A stretch of 64,000 bases of DNA from Vitreoscilla filiformis (GTDB taxonomy: Bacteria; Pseudomonadota; Gammaproteobacteria; Burkholderiales; Burkholderiaceae_C). Under the pieces are notes generated by a model, which worked only from the letters and a program-made list of their open reading frames with translations, was not told the origin of the DNA and did no database searches. Below are positions 1 to 8,487 of this stretch, piece by piece; positions within the stretch are counted from its first letter, which is position 1, and every line of letters starts with the position of its first letter. The position numbers and the translations under genes are program-made. Location of the stretch: NCBI RefSeq assembly GCF_002222655.1, contig NZ_CP022423.1, positions 1,488,001 through 1,552,000 of the forward strand. The letters are read 5' to 3'.

Positions 1-2
1 AA

Positions 3-860
3 TGGAAGGCCAAAACCGGGGACAGTCTGGCCATTAAACAAAGCCATGGTGGTTCGGGCAAGCAGGCCCGTTCGGTCATCGATGGCTTGGAGGCCGACGT
101 GGTGACGCTGGCGCTGGCTTACGACATCGACGAACTCGCCGCCAAAGCCAAACTGATCCCGGCTGATTGGCAAAAGCGCCTGCCGCACAACAGTTCGCCT
201 TACAACTCGACCATCGTGTTCTTGGTGCGCAAAGGCAACCCCAAGGGGATCAAGGATTGGCCGGATCTGATCAAACCTGGCGTGCAGGTCATCACACCGA
301 ACCCGAAAACGTCGGGCGGGGCGCGCTGGAATTATTTGGCCGCATGGGGCTATGCGCTCAAAGCGCCGGGCGGTTCCGAGGCCAGCGCCCAAGCGTTCGT
401 GAAAGCGCTGTTCAAAAACGTGCCCGTGCTCGATTCGGGCGCACGCGGGGCCACGACCACGTTTGTGGAACGCGGCATCGGGGACGTGTTCATCTCCTGG
501 GAGAACGAAGCATTCTTGGCAGTGAAAGAACTTGGGCCGGACAAGTTTGAGATCGTCGTGCCGTCAATCAGCATCTTGGCCGAGCCGCCCGTGGCCGTGG
601 TGGACAAGGTGGTGGACAAACGCGGCACCCGCGCCGTCGCGCAAGCCTATTTGGAGTTTTTGTACACCCCCGAAGGGCAAAAAATCGCGGCTGACAACTG
701 GTATCGGCCCATCGACCCCAAGGTGTCAGCCCAGTTTGCCAAGGTGTTTCCAGTGGTCAAGCTGTTCACCATCGACAACACCTTCGGCGGGTGGGCCACC
801 GCGCAGAAGAAACATTTCGCCGACGGCGGGCTGTTCGATCAGATGTACATCGGGCGCTGA
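3..860 (+). CDS. Sulfate/thiosulfate ABC transporter substrate-binding protein (5' end missing)
   Basis: Periplasmic binding protein that delivers sulfate or thiosulfate to the CysTWA importer. The reading frame is open from the first bases of the window, so the signal peptide and N-terminus lie outside. Visible family features are the [20 protein letters not shown] stretch near the left edge, an LALAYDID segment, the [16 protein letters not shown] region and the W-E-N-E segment ([13 protein letters not shown]) typical of Sbp/CysP proteins. The C-terminal half runs normally to a TGA. An internal TTG at 87 is not the true start, because homology continues upstream of it. I cannot tell Sbp from CysP from this part alone. 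No other cys transport gene is visible; the next gene is on the opposite strand. Confidence 0.9.
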   Translation, partial: WKAKTGDSLAIKQSHGGSGKQARSVIDGLEADVVTLALAYDIDELAAKAKLIPADWQKRLPHNSSPYNSTIVFLVRKGNPKGIKDWPDLIKPGVQVITPNPKTSGGARWNYLAAWGYALKAPGGSEASAQAFVKALFKNVPVLDSGARGATTTFVERGIGDVFISWENEAFLAVKELGPDKFEIVVPSISILAEPPVAVVDKVVDKRGTRAVAQAYLEFLYTPEGQKIAADNWYRPIDPKVSAQFAKVFPVVKLFTIDNTFGGWATAQKKHFADGGLFDQMYIGR

Positions 861-866
861 GGCGCT

Positions 867-1565
867 TCAACCCCAGCCCAAGACGTCCACCAGCGCCGCC
901 AGGGTGCCAACTTCCGCCAGCGGTTGCGCTTGGCGTGTGGCAGGCTTGTCTGGATGCCCAGGCCGGCGCACCCACACGCTGGGCAGACCAGCGGCGTGGG
1001 CGCCTTCGATGTCCAAGTGCCAATCGTCGCCGACGTGCAGCACCTCGGCGGGCGCACAGCCCAGGCGCTCGCAGGCCGCAGCGAAAAAATGCGGGGCGGG
1101 TTTGCCGCAGCCGAACTCACGCGCCGTCAACACCCCGACGAAATGTTGCCCCAAGCCCATCGCCTGCACATCGGCATTGCCATTGGTGAGCGCCAGCACT
1201 GGCACGCGTGCTGCCAAAGCGGCCAGTGCCTCGGGCACATCCGGAAACGGTTCGACCTTTTGGCGCTCGGCAAAAAACAGCGTGAATGCCGGCCCGGCCA
1301 GCGCCGGATCGTCCCCACACTGCTGCAACGCCAACGCGATGCTGTGCTGACGCAGCCACGATAAATCGTGCGCCCGCTGCGGATGCGCCCGCCCCACCTG
1401 CTCGCGCAAGCGCCGCAACCCGGCGGTGTCGAACGTGGCGGCGGTGCGGGGGGCGTGTTGTGTCAGCCAAGCGTGCAGCACCTGCTCCGCCCGGTCGATG
1501 ACCGGCCAGATCGGCCACAGCGTTTCATCCAAATCCAGGGTGATGGCGCGGGGCTGCCAGCTCAT
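867..1565 (-). CDS. HAD superfamily hydrolase (HAD-IA)
   Basis: A 232-residue soluble phosphatase-like protein of the haloacid dehalogenase superfamily. Motif I is DLDETLW near residues 11-17, with the nucleophile and acid/base aspartates at about 11 and 13. Motif II is ALTNGN, motif III contains the lysine in GCGKPAPHFF, and motif IV is HVGDDWHLDIEGA. All four motifs are present, so it should be active, but the substrate cannot be predicted. Its ATG overlaps the stop codon of the upstream corA-like gene (ATGA), so the two are probably translated from one message. It ends tail-to-tail with the sulfate-binding protein gene, six bases away. Confidence 0.88.
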   Translation of the reverse strand: MSWQPRAITLDLDETLWPIWPVIDRAEQVLHAWLTQHAPRTAATFDTAGLRRLREQVGRAHPQRAHDLSWLRQHSIALALQQCGDDPALAGPAFTLFFAERQKVEPFPDVPEALAALAARVPVLALTNGNADVQAMGLGQHFVGVLTAREFGCGKPAPHFFAAACERLGCAPAEVLHVGDDWHLDIEGAHAAGLPSVWVRRPGHPDKPATRQAQPLAEVGTLAALVDVLGWG

Positions 1566-2593
1566 CGCATCCAGCCCTTGCGGCGGAAGTACAGCAGCGG
1601 CACCGCCACCGAAAACACCATCAACCCCAGCGCAAACGGATAGCCCCAGCGCTGGCTCAATTCCGGCATGTGCTGAAAGTTCATGCCGTAAATGCTGGCG
1701 ATCAGCGTTGGCGGCAGCATCGCCACCGAGGCCACCGAGAAAATCTTGATGATCTTGTTCTGGTTGATGTTGATGAAGCCGACCGTCGCGTCCATGAGGA
1801 AGTTGATTTTGTCGAACAAGAAGGCGGTGTGACTGTCGAGCGAGTCGATGTCGCGCATGATCTGACGCGCTTCTTCGAACTGTTCGGCGTTGAGCATGCG
1901 GCTGCGCATCATGAAACTCACGGCGCGGCGCGTGTCCATGACGTTGCGGCGGATGCGCCCGTTCAAATCCTCCTCGCGGGCGATGGCGGCCAGCGCTTCG
2001 GCGGCGGCTTTGTCATCCACATCTTGGCGCAGCACCCGGGCGCTGACTTGCTCCAGCGCGTCGTAAATGCTTTCCAGCGCATCGGCGGAGTATTCCGCGT
2101 CGGCGTCGTAGAGCTTCAGCAGCACGTCTTTGGCATCTTCGATCAACGCCGGGATGCGCCGCGCGCGCAGCCGCAACAAGCGGAACACCGGCAAGTCCTC
2201 GCCGTGGATCGAGAACAGCACGTTGTTGTAAAGGATGAAGGCCACTCGCACATTGCGGGACGTGTGATCGTCTTCCAGCAAAAAGTCCGAGCGAATGTGC
2301 AGTTCGCCGTTGTCTTCCTCGTAGAAGCGCGCTGACTCTTCCAAGTCATCGTCCACGATGTTGTTCGGGATGCTCAGGCCGAAGCGCGAAGCAATCCAGC
2401 CCACTTCTTCGGGGCCGGGGGCTTCCAAGTCCACCCAGACCGGCTGCAAATGCGCCAGATCGGCCGGGGATTCGATTTCGTGCTGAACCAGGCGGCCACT
2501 CAGCCGCCCTTTGTCAATGGTGAAGACGTTGAGCATCGGGCGTAGCGTGAAGTGAGCCTGCGCGACAAAGTCGGCAATTCTAGCCGGGCTCAT
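1562..2593 (-). CDS. corA: CorA family magnesium/cobalt transporter
   Basis: Inner-membrane divalent cation channel of the CorA/MIT family. It has a long cytoplasmic N-terminal domain and two C-terminal membrane helices, with the signature GMN in IYGMNFQHMPEL just after the first helix and a basic C-terminus (RRKGWMR). The open frame continues upstream to 2764, but that would overlap the divergent hpf start and adds unconserved residues. I chose the ATG at 2593 because a GGAAGA sits at a good distance. The ATG at 2536 (MLNVFTIDKG) resembles the usual family start and is a real alternative. The Mg versus Co preference is not visible. Confidence 0.85.
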   Translation of the reverse strand: MSPARIADFVAQAHFTLRPMLNVFTIDKGRLSGRLVQHEIESPADLAHLQPVWVDLEAPGPEEVGWIASRFGLSIPNNIVDDDLEESARFYEEDNGELHIRSDFLLEDDHTSRNVRVAFILYNNVLFSIHGEDLPVFRLLRLRARRIPALIEDAKDVLLKLYDADAEYSADALESIYDALEQVSARVLRQDVDDKAAAEALAAIAREEDLNGRIRRNVMDTRRAVSFMMRSRMLNAEQFEEARQIMRDIDSLDSHTAFLFDKINFLMDATVGFININQNKIIKIFSVASVAMLPPTLIASIYGMNFQHMPELSQRWGYPFALGLMVFSVAVPLLYFRRKGWMR

Positions 2594-2763
2594 GGGTTCT
2601 TCCACGGCTTGCCAAACCGGTTCGCCCTGGGCACACTGGTTCCAACGGGGAACACCCACAGCGTGACCGGATGATGACCAGCGGTTGCGCATCGTGAGAT
2701 GGCCCCCGTGACGCCGGTGCGTCAACACCGCGTCTTTCGCGCGACTTTGGATAGGAGTTCTCA

Positions 2764-3105
2764 ATGAACCTGACGATCAGCGGACATCACCTGGAAGTGA
2801 CCCCGGCCCTGCGCGAGTACGTCATCGCCAAGCTGGAACGCGTCACCCGTCACTTCGACCAAGTGGTGGACGTCAGCGTCCGATTGACGATTGACAACCA
2901 GAAGGAGAAGGAGCGCCGTCAGAAGGCCGAAGTGACCCTGCACGTCAAGGGCAAGGACATCTTCGTCGAACAGGCCCATGAAGATCTGTATGCAGCCATC
3001 GATCAGCTTATGGATAAGCTGGATCGCCAAGTGGTGCGTCACAAGGACAAGCTCCATGACCACCATCACGAAGCGGTCAAGCGCCAAGCGGTGATGGCGG
3101 ACTGA
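2764..3105 (+). CDS. hpf: Ribosome hibernation promoting factor (short form)
   Basis: A 113-residue protein of the HPF/YfiA family. It binds the decoding region of the 30S subunit and promotes inactive 100S or 70S ribosomes in stationary phase. It starts [20 protein letters not shown] and contains the typical DVSVRL...[27 protein letters not shown] core, ending in a histidine-rich tail. It lacks the C-terminal dimerisation domain of long HPF. The AGGAG in ggataggagttctcaATG supports the start. It stands upstream of ptsN and hprK, the usual betaproteobacterial order, but a strong terminator separates it from ptsN. Confidence 0.95.
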   Translation: MNLTISGHHLEVTPALREYVIAKLERVTRHFDQVVDVSVRLTIDNQKEKERRQKAEVTLHVKGKDIFVEQAHEDLYAAIDQLMDKLDRQVVRHKDKLHDHHHEAVKRQAVMAD

Positions 3106-3122
3106 TTCCTCAAGCCTCAGCC

Positions 3123-3151
3123 AACGGCGGCCCAGCGGGCCGCCGTTTTGT
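3123..3151 (+). terminator. Rho-independent terminator after hpf
   Basis: A perfect 11-bp stem (AACGGCGGCCC with GGGCCGCCGTT) around an AGC loop is followed by TTGTTTG. It lies 17 bases after the hpf stop and should end the hpf transcript before ptsN. Confidence 0.9.
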
Positions 3152-3206
3152 TTGTTGAGGTGATTTCAGGGGAAATGTTGTGTCAAGATGTTGTCGTCCC
3201 CTGCGG

Positions 3207-3234
3207 TCTGAGTTGGGTAGGGGATTTCTATAAT
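3207..3234 (+). promoter_or_regulatory. Probable sigma70 promoter of ptsN-hprK
   Basis: A consensus TATAAT lies at 3229-3234, about 80 bases before the ptsN ATG and after the hpf terminator. The -35 is poor (TCTGAG with a 16-base spacer), so the call rests mainly on the -10 and on the need for a promoter here. Confidence 0.5.
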
Positions 3235-3315
3235 CACCCGCCCTGTGGCCTGAGAGCCCGGGCTGTGTTGCACTGCTGTCGTTTCACGAGGACACGTCGT
3301 CGGAGATTTCCTGCC

Positions 3316-3786
3316 ATGAACCGCCTTGCCGCCATCCTGCCTGCCGACAACGTGCTGGTGAACGTCGAAGCGACCAGCAAAAAGCGTGTGTTTGAACACG
3401 CTGGGTTGCTGTTCGAAAACCAGCATTCGATCGCCCGTTCCACCGTCACGGACAACCTGTTTGCCCGTGAACGCTTGGGTTCCACTGGTCTTGGGCACGG
3501 CGTGGCCGTGCCGCATGGCCGTGTCAAAGGGTTGAAGAACCCGTTGGCTGCCGTGCTGCGGGTGCAGAACCCCATCCCGTTCGATGCCCCCGATGACGAG
3601 CCTGTGAGCCTCCTCATCTTTTTGCTGGTGCCAGAAGCGGCGACCCAGCGCCATCTGGAAATTTTGTCCGAGATCGCCGAGCTGCTGTCCGACCGTGAAC
3701 TGCGCGACAAGCTGAAGCACGAACTCGATCCGGTGCTGGTACACCGTCTGATCCAGGGCTGGGAACCTCTGAAGTCCGTGGCGTGA
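3316..3786 (+). CDS. ptsN: PTS IIA-like nitrogen regulatory protein PtsN (EIIA-Ntr)
   Basis: Cytoplasmic phosphocarrier of the nitrogen PTS, phosphorylated on a histidine by NPr. It typically regulates potassium uptake, sigma54-linked genes and other targets by binding partners. The active-site histidine is in [13 protein letters not shown]. The ATG at 3316 gives 156 residues, the normal length; the frame is open further upstream but would run through the hpf terminator. Its TGA overlaps the GTG of hprK, so the two are translationally coupled. This is the incomplete PTS typical of betaproteobacteria; the HPr and EI genes are not in the window. Confidence 0.93.
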   Translation: MNRLAAILPADNVLVNVEATSKKRVFEHAGLLFENQHSIARSTVTDNLFARERLGSTGLGHGVAVPHGRVKGLKNPLAAVLRVQNPIPFDAPDDEPVSLLIFLLVPEAATQRHLEILSEIAELLSDRELRDKLKHELDPVLVHRLIQGWEPLKSVA

Positions 3787-4742
3787 AACCGATCTCCATC
3801 AGCGCTGAGGCGCTGTTCGAAGAGCACCAACCGCTGCTGCGTTGGGAGTGGATCGCCGGCCACGGCCATCCGGAGCGGCGCTTCGACGAAGCCGCCGTGC
3901 GCGATGCCCGTTCGGCGGCTGATTTGGTGGGGTATCTCAACTACATCCACCCGTACCGCGTGCAGTTGGTGGGGCGGCGCGAAGTGGAATACCTCAACGA
4001 GAAGGTGCCACTGGAAGTCCAGGAGCGTCGCATCCAGCGCATCGTCACGCTGGAGCCGCCGGTGATTGTCGTGGCCGATGGCGTGACGCCGCCGGATCGG
4101 CTGGTGGCCATGTGCGATCGGGCAGAAATTCCGCTGTTCGTTACCCAGCATTCAGCCGGCCACGTCATCGACTTGGTGCGGGCCTACCTCAGCCAGTTGT
4201 TTGCCGAGCGCATCACCCGCCACGGGGTGTTCATCGACATTTTGGGGTTGGGCGTGCTGCTCACCGGTGAGTCCGGGCTGGGCAAAAGCGAACTGGGCTT
4301 GGAACTGATTTCACGCGGCCACGGCTTGGTGGCCGACGATGCGGTGGATCTCTACCGCATCAGCCAAACCACCCTGGAAGGGCGTTGCCCCGACTTGCTG
4401 CTCAACCTGCTCGAAGTGCGCGGCATTGGCCTGCTGGACATCAAAGCCATCTTTGGTGAAACGGCGGTGCGGCGCAAGATGCGCGTCAAACTCATCGTCC
4501 ACCTGGTGCGCAAGGAAACGATGGAGCGGGACTTTGAGCGGCTCCCCTACGAACCGCTTTACGAAGAAATTCTGGGCGTCCAGGTGCGCAAAGTGGTGAT
4601 CGCGGTGGACGCTGGGCGCAACCTGGCGGTGCTGGTCGAAGCGGCGGTGCGCAACACCATTCTTCAACTGCGCGGCATCGACACCTATCAAGAATTCATC
4701 GCTCGCCACCAACGGGCGATGGCGTCGAACTCGGACTTTTGA
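3783..4742 (+). CDS. hprK: HPr kinase/phosphorylase
   Basis: A 319-residue bifunctional enzyme that phosphorylates and dephosphorylates a serine of HPr. The Walker A loop is GESGLGKS, inside [20 protein letters not shown], and the family histidine is in the preceding [12 protein letters not shown]. The C-terminal K3 region ([16 protein letters not shown], then [13 protein letters not shown]) is intact. It starts with a GTG that overlaps the ptsN stop. Its 3' end overlaps the 3' end of fur on the other strand by 47 bp. In Gram-negative bacteria without sugar PTS it is thought to tune phosphorylation of the nitrogen PTS. Confidence 0.94.
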   Translation: MKPISISAEALFEEHQPLLRWEWIAGHGHPERRFDEAAVRDARSAADLVGYLNYIHPYRVQLVGRREVEYLNEKVPLEVQERRIQRIVTLEPPVIVVADGVTPPDRLVAMCDRAEIPLFVTQHSAGHVIDLVRAYLSQLFAERITRHGVFIDILGLGVLLTGESGLGKSELGLELISRGHGLVADDAVDLYRISQTTLEGRCPDLLLNLLEVRGIGLLDIKAIFGETAVRRKMRVKLIVHLVRKETMERDFERLPYEPLYEEILGVQVRKVVIAVDAGRNLAVLVEAAVRNTILQLRGIDTYQEFIARHQRAMASNSDF

Positions 4743-5163
4743 GCCGGTGTTCGCACTGGGCGCGCACGCAAGTGGCGTACAGGGCGAGCGAGTGCTCTTG
4801 CAGCTCGAAACCGCGTGCCTGGGCAATGGCCCGCTGGCGGGTTTCGATGTCCGGATCGAAGAACTCTTCGACCCGTCCGCACGTCATGCACACCAGATGG
4901 TCGTGGTGCTGTCCTTCGTTCAGCTCGAACACCGACTTGCCCGACTCAAAATGATTGCGCGACAGGATGCCCGCTTGCTCAAACTGCATCAGCACGCGGT
5001 AGACGGTGGCCAGGCCGATGTCCGCGCCTTCGTTCAAAAGGATTTTGAAGACGTCTTCGGCCGTCATGTGGCGGACGGTGGCCTTTTGGAACACTTCGAG
5101 GATGCGGATGCGCGGCAGCGTGGCCTTGAGTCCGCTGCTCTTGAGTTCTTCAATTTGGTTCAT
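4696..5163 (-). CDS. fur: Ferric uptake regulator Fur
   Basis: A 155-residue metal-dependent repressor of iron genes. The N-terminal winged helix begins [20 protein letters not shown] and contains [17 protein letters not shown]. The dimerisation and metal domain contains [14 protein letters not shown] and the C-terminal ATCVRAQC pair. The ATG at 5163 is the conserved start; the frame is open further upstream without homology. The C-terminus carries a short proline/serine tail that runs into the hprK 3' end, giving an antisense overlap of 47 bp. It is divergent from bamE, a common arrangement in these bacteria. I see no convincing Fur box in the 155-bp divergent region. Confidence 0.95.
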   Translation of the reverse strand: MNQIEELKSSGLKATLPRIRILEVFQKATVRHMTAEDVFKILLNEGADIGLATVYRVLMQFEQAGILSRNHFESGKSVFELNEGQHHDHLVCMTCGRVEEFFDPDIETRQRAIAQARGFELQEHSLALYATCVRAQCEHRLKSPSSTPSPVGGER

Positions 5164-5238
5164 GATGCTGCTGCCTTGAGCTGCGGGCCGAGCGCCGCTC
5201 GGAGATCGAGACCGACATGGGGCCGGTGGCCGGCTCGC

Positions 5239-5244
5239 TAGAAT
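5239..5244 (+). promoter_or_regulatory. Possible -10 element (TAGAAT) for bamE
   Basis: TAGAAT lies 75 bases before the bamE start in the fur-bamE divergent region. A similar TAGAAT occurs upstream of maeB and tyrS in this window. No clear -35 is visible. Confidence 0.35.
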
Positions 5245-5318
5245 CGCCGCATCATAGCCAGCCCCGTTGGCCTTGCGTGCCACGCGGGTTGTTCCTTCCC
5301 CTGCCAAATCGTCGGCCG

Positions 5319-6697
<1,379 letters not shown>

Positions 6698-6716
6698 GCC
6701 CGACCGAACCCTCACC

Positions 6717-7376
6717 ATGGGCGGCTTGAGCGTTTACTGGGATGGCAGCGACGGCATTGGCCGTGTGGTGGCGTTGCTGCTGCTGGGCATGTCGGTGCTC
6801 ACCTGGGTGACGCTGCTCTGGAAAGTCTGGCTGCTGCGCCGGGTGCGCCACGATGTGCGCCTCGGTCAAGCCGCTTTCTGGGAAGCGCCCGAGCTGGCAG
6901 CGGCCCGCGAGCGCCTGAACGCGCTGGATCGTGAAGCGGTGCTCGCCCCCTTGGTCGATGCGGCGCTGGTGGCTCCGCCCGCTGGAACCTTGCAGGGCCA
7001 AGCCGACCCGGCTGCCCAACTCACCCGCCGGTTGCGCGACGCTCTGCACACCGTGCTGGCCCGCTTGATGGCCGGCCAAGTGCTGCTGGCCTCGATCGGG
7101 GCGGTGGCGCCGTTTGTGGGGCTGTTTGGCACGGTGTGGGGCATTTATCACGCCTTGCTGGAAATCGCCGCATCGGGCACCGTGACCATCGAAAAAATCT
7201 CCGGCCCGGTGGGCGAGTCCCTCGTCATGACGGCGGCGGGGCTGGCCGTGGCCATTCCGGCGGTGTTGGCCTACAACGTGTTCGGCAAGTGGCTGGGCGC
7301 GCTGGAGGCCGATCTGGAAGGTTTTGCCCACGATGTGCGCGAGTTGGTCGGGCCATTGGCCGGGCCTCGGGGCTGA
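6717..7376 (+). CDS. exbB: MotA/TolQ/ExbB proton channel family protein
   Basis: Inner-membrane subunit of a proton-driven energy-transducing complex. Three hydrophobic segments are visible: near residues 14-35, and a C-terminal pair (VLLASIGAVAPFVGLFGTVW and MTAAGLAVAIPAVLAYNVF) that carries the conserved family glycines and prolines. The next gene encodes its ExbD partner. No tonB or TonB-dependent receptor is in the window, so whether it powers TonB or another process is unknown. The position between dapB and leuS is typical of Burkholderiales. At 219 residues it is a normal TolQ/ExbB length. Confidence 0.88.
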   Translation: MGGLSVYWDGSDGIGRVVALLLLGMSVLTWVTLLWKVWLLRRVRHDVRLGQAAFWEAPELAAARERLNALDREAVLAPLVDAALVAPPAGTLQGQADPAAQLTRRLRDALHTVLARLMAGQVLLASIGAVAPFVGLFGTVWGIYHALLEIAASGTVTIEKISGPVGESLVMTAAGLAVAIPAVLAYNVFGKWLGALEADLEGFAHDVRELVGPLAGPRG

Positions 7377-7380
7377 GTCG

Positions 7381-7794
7381 GTGGCGCTCGGCCGTTTGGA
7401 ACGCTCGCGCCGCGCTGGGCCGATGAGCGACATCAACATGACCCCGCTCATCGATGTGATGCTGGTGCTGTTGGTGATTTTCATCCTCACCGCGCCGCTC
7501 ATGACTTCCAGTTTGCCCCTGCATTTGCCCAAAGCCGATGGGGCGCCCACGCCCAGCGCCCGCGAATCCTTGGGCATTGGCTTGGACGCGCAAGGGCGGT
7601 TGTTTTTGAACGAACAGCCCGTCGAGCGCAGCGCCTTGGAAGAGCGCGTGCGCCACGCCGCCCAGCGCAACCCGGATACCGAAGTGCGGCTGCAAGCCGA
7701 CGAAAAAGTGCCTTACGGTCAAGTGGCCGAGCTGATCGCCCTGCTGCAACAAGCGGGGCTGACGCGCATCGGCTTCATCACCACCCACAAATAA
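7381..7794 (+). CDS. exbD: ExbD/TolR biopolymer transport protein
   Basis: Partner of the preceding ExbB. A short cytoplasmic N-terminus leads into one transmembrane helix carrying the ion-path aspartate (MSDINMTPLIDVMLVLLV, the D of PLIDV), followed by a periplasmic domain. I chose the GTG at 7381 (MALGRLERSRRAGPMSDIN), four bases after the exbB stop, because it matches the usual N-terminus. An upstream ATG at 7324 would overlap exbB heavily. The stop lies six bases before the left boundary of the integron cassette, so the cassette entered just behind this gene. Confidence 0.9.
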   Translation: MALGRLERSRRAGPMSDINMTPLIDVMLVLLVIFILTAPLMTSSLPLHLPKADGAPTPSARESLGIGLDAQGRLFLNEQPVERSALEERVRHAAQRNPDTEVRLQADEKVPYGQVAELIALLQQAGLTRIGFITTHK

Positions 7795-7800
7795 CACCTG

Positions 7801-8471
7801 TTAGGCCACACAATCAACTGTCAGGCCGGCCGAATCAGCTTCTCTCCACTCTGCCCAGACAACTCATATGACCAGAACCCAAAGACTGCTTGCCCTCTCG
7901 CTGCTCTCTGTGCTTGTCGGCTGCACGGCAGTTGACGAGTCGATCGTCACGAAGTCTGCAGACTATTCGACAGTCGTCGGCAGTCATGACGAGTTCAAGA
8001 GGATGTTCATCCTCCAAGAAGAGCAAGTCGTCGCGATCGTCGCGGTGAATGACGTTCCGGTCACAAAGGGCACGCTTAGCGACCCGCACCAAATGAAGGT
8101 CCGCGTCGACCCTGGTCGCCAGAAGCTAAAGCTCGAGATCAGCCATTTCAAGAAGTGCGCCAACCCTTCCACAACTGGAGCGCTCGCGTCAGTAGACTTC
8201 GACGTTCAGGCGAAGCTGCAGTATCGCGTTCGCGGAAGAGCGAATGGTCCAGAGTTCATTGTTTGGCTAGAGGATGAGAAGACTGCAGAACGCAAGTCAC
8301 CCGAAGCACGGATTCCACTGGTGTTCAAGCAGATTCCACTCTACCCGTCTGCGACGCTCGGCTGCTGAAGCCACGTCCACATGGTCGCGAGTGTGGCCTA
8401 ACCCCTCGCTCAAGCTGACCCGCTACGGCAGGCTTTGTAAGCCTGCCTCCGCGGGCAGCTTAGCTCGAACG
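7801..8471 (+). mobile_element. Solitary integron gene cassette (671 bp) inserted between exbD and leuS
   Basis: The segment has the exact anatomy of an integron cassette. It begins TTAGGCCACAC directly after a G (7800), carries one gene in the forward direction, and ends with an attC site whose last base is the G at 8471, followed by TT. The 5' end TTAGGCCACAC is the reverse complement of GTGTGGCCTAA at 8391-8401, as expected when R'' and R' are rejoined in the circular form. Base composition is visibly more AT-rich than the neighbouring exbD and leuS. No integrase gene or second attC is in the window, so this looks like insertion at a secondary G|TT site. Confidence 0.85.
7868..8368 (+). 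CDS. Cassette-borne lipoprotein of unknown function
   Basis: A 166-residue protein with a clear lipoprotein signal (MTRTQRLLALSLLSVLVGC), whose lipobox LVGC predicts lipidation at residue 19. The mature part has no family I recognise. It has alternating short hydrophobic stretches that suggest beta strands (QVVAIVAVNDVPV, MKVRVDPGRQKLKLEI) and ends in a cysteine, with another cysteine in FKKCANP that could pair with it. It is the only gene of the integron cassette and begins 67 bases inside the left boundary. I see no Shine-Dalgarno sequence. Codon use and GC are lower than in the flanking housekeeping genes, which fits transfer. Confidence 0.8.
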   Translation: MTRTQRLLALSLLSVLVGCTAVDESIVTKSADYSTVVGSHDEFKRMFILQEEQVVAIVAVNDVPVTKGTLSDPHQMKVRVDPGRQKLKLEISHFKKCANPSTTGALASVDFDVQAKLQYRVRGRANGPEFIVWLEDEKTAERKSPEARIPLVFKQIPLYPSATLGC

Positions 8472-8473
8472 TT
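8391..8473 (+). other. attC recombination site of the cassette
   Basis: The R'' box GCCTAAC is at 8396-8402, followed by the L'' type sequence TCGCTCAAGC. The other side has GCTTAGCTCGAACG|TT (L' and R'). The layout matches the familiar attC consensus TAAC-n3-TCGnTCAAGC ... GCTTAnCTCnAnCGTT. The centre folds into a hairpin around CAGGCTT/AAGCCTG, with outer pairing of CCCGC and GCGGG. R' now reads GTTCGCC because the TT and what follows come from the chromosome. The site ends about 15 bases before the leuS start codon. Confidence 0.85.
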
Positions 8474-8487
8474 CGCCCTCGATTGTG

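Noticed and set aside
2594..2763. Sigma54 promoter before hpf
   Set aside because: A CTGGGCACACTGG stretch hints at GG-N10-GC, but the -12 GC is missing. It was not called.
5164..5318. Fur box in the fur-bamE divergent region
   Set aside because: I looked for a GATAATGATAATCATTATC-like palindrome and found none worth reporting.
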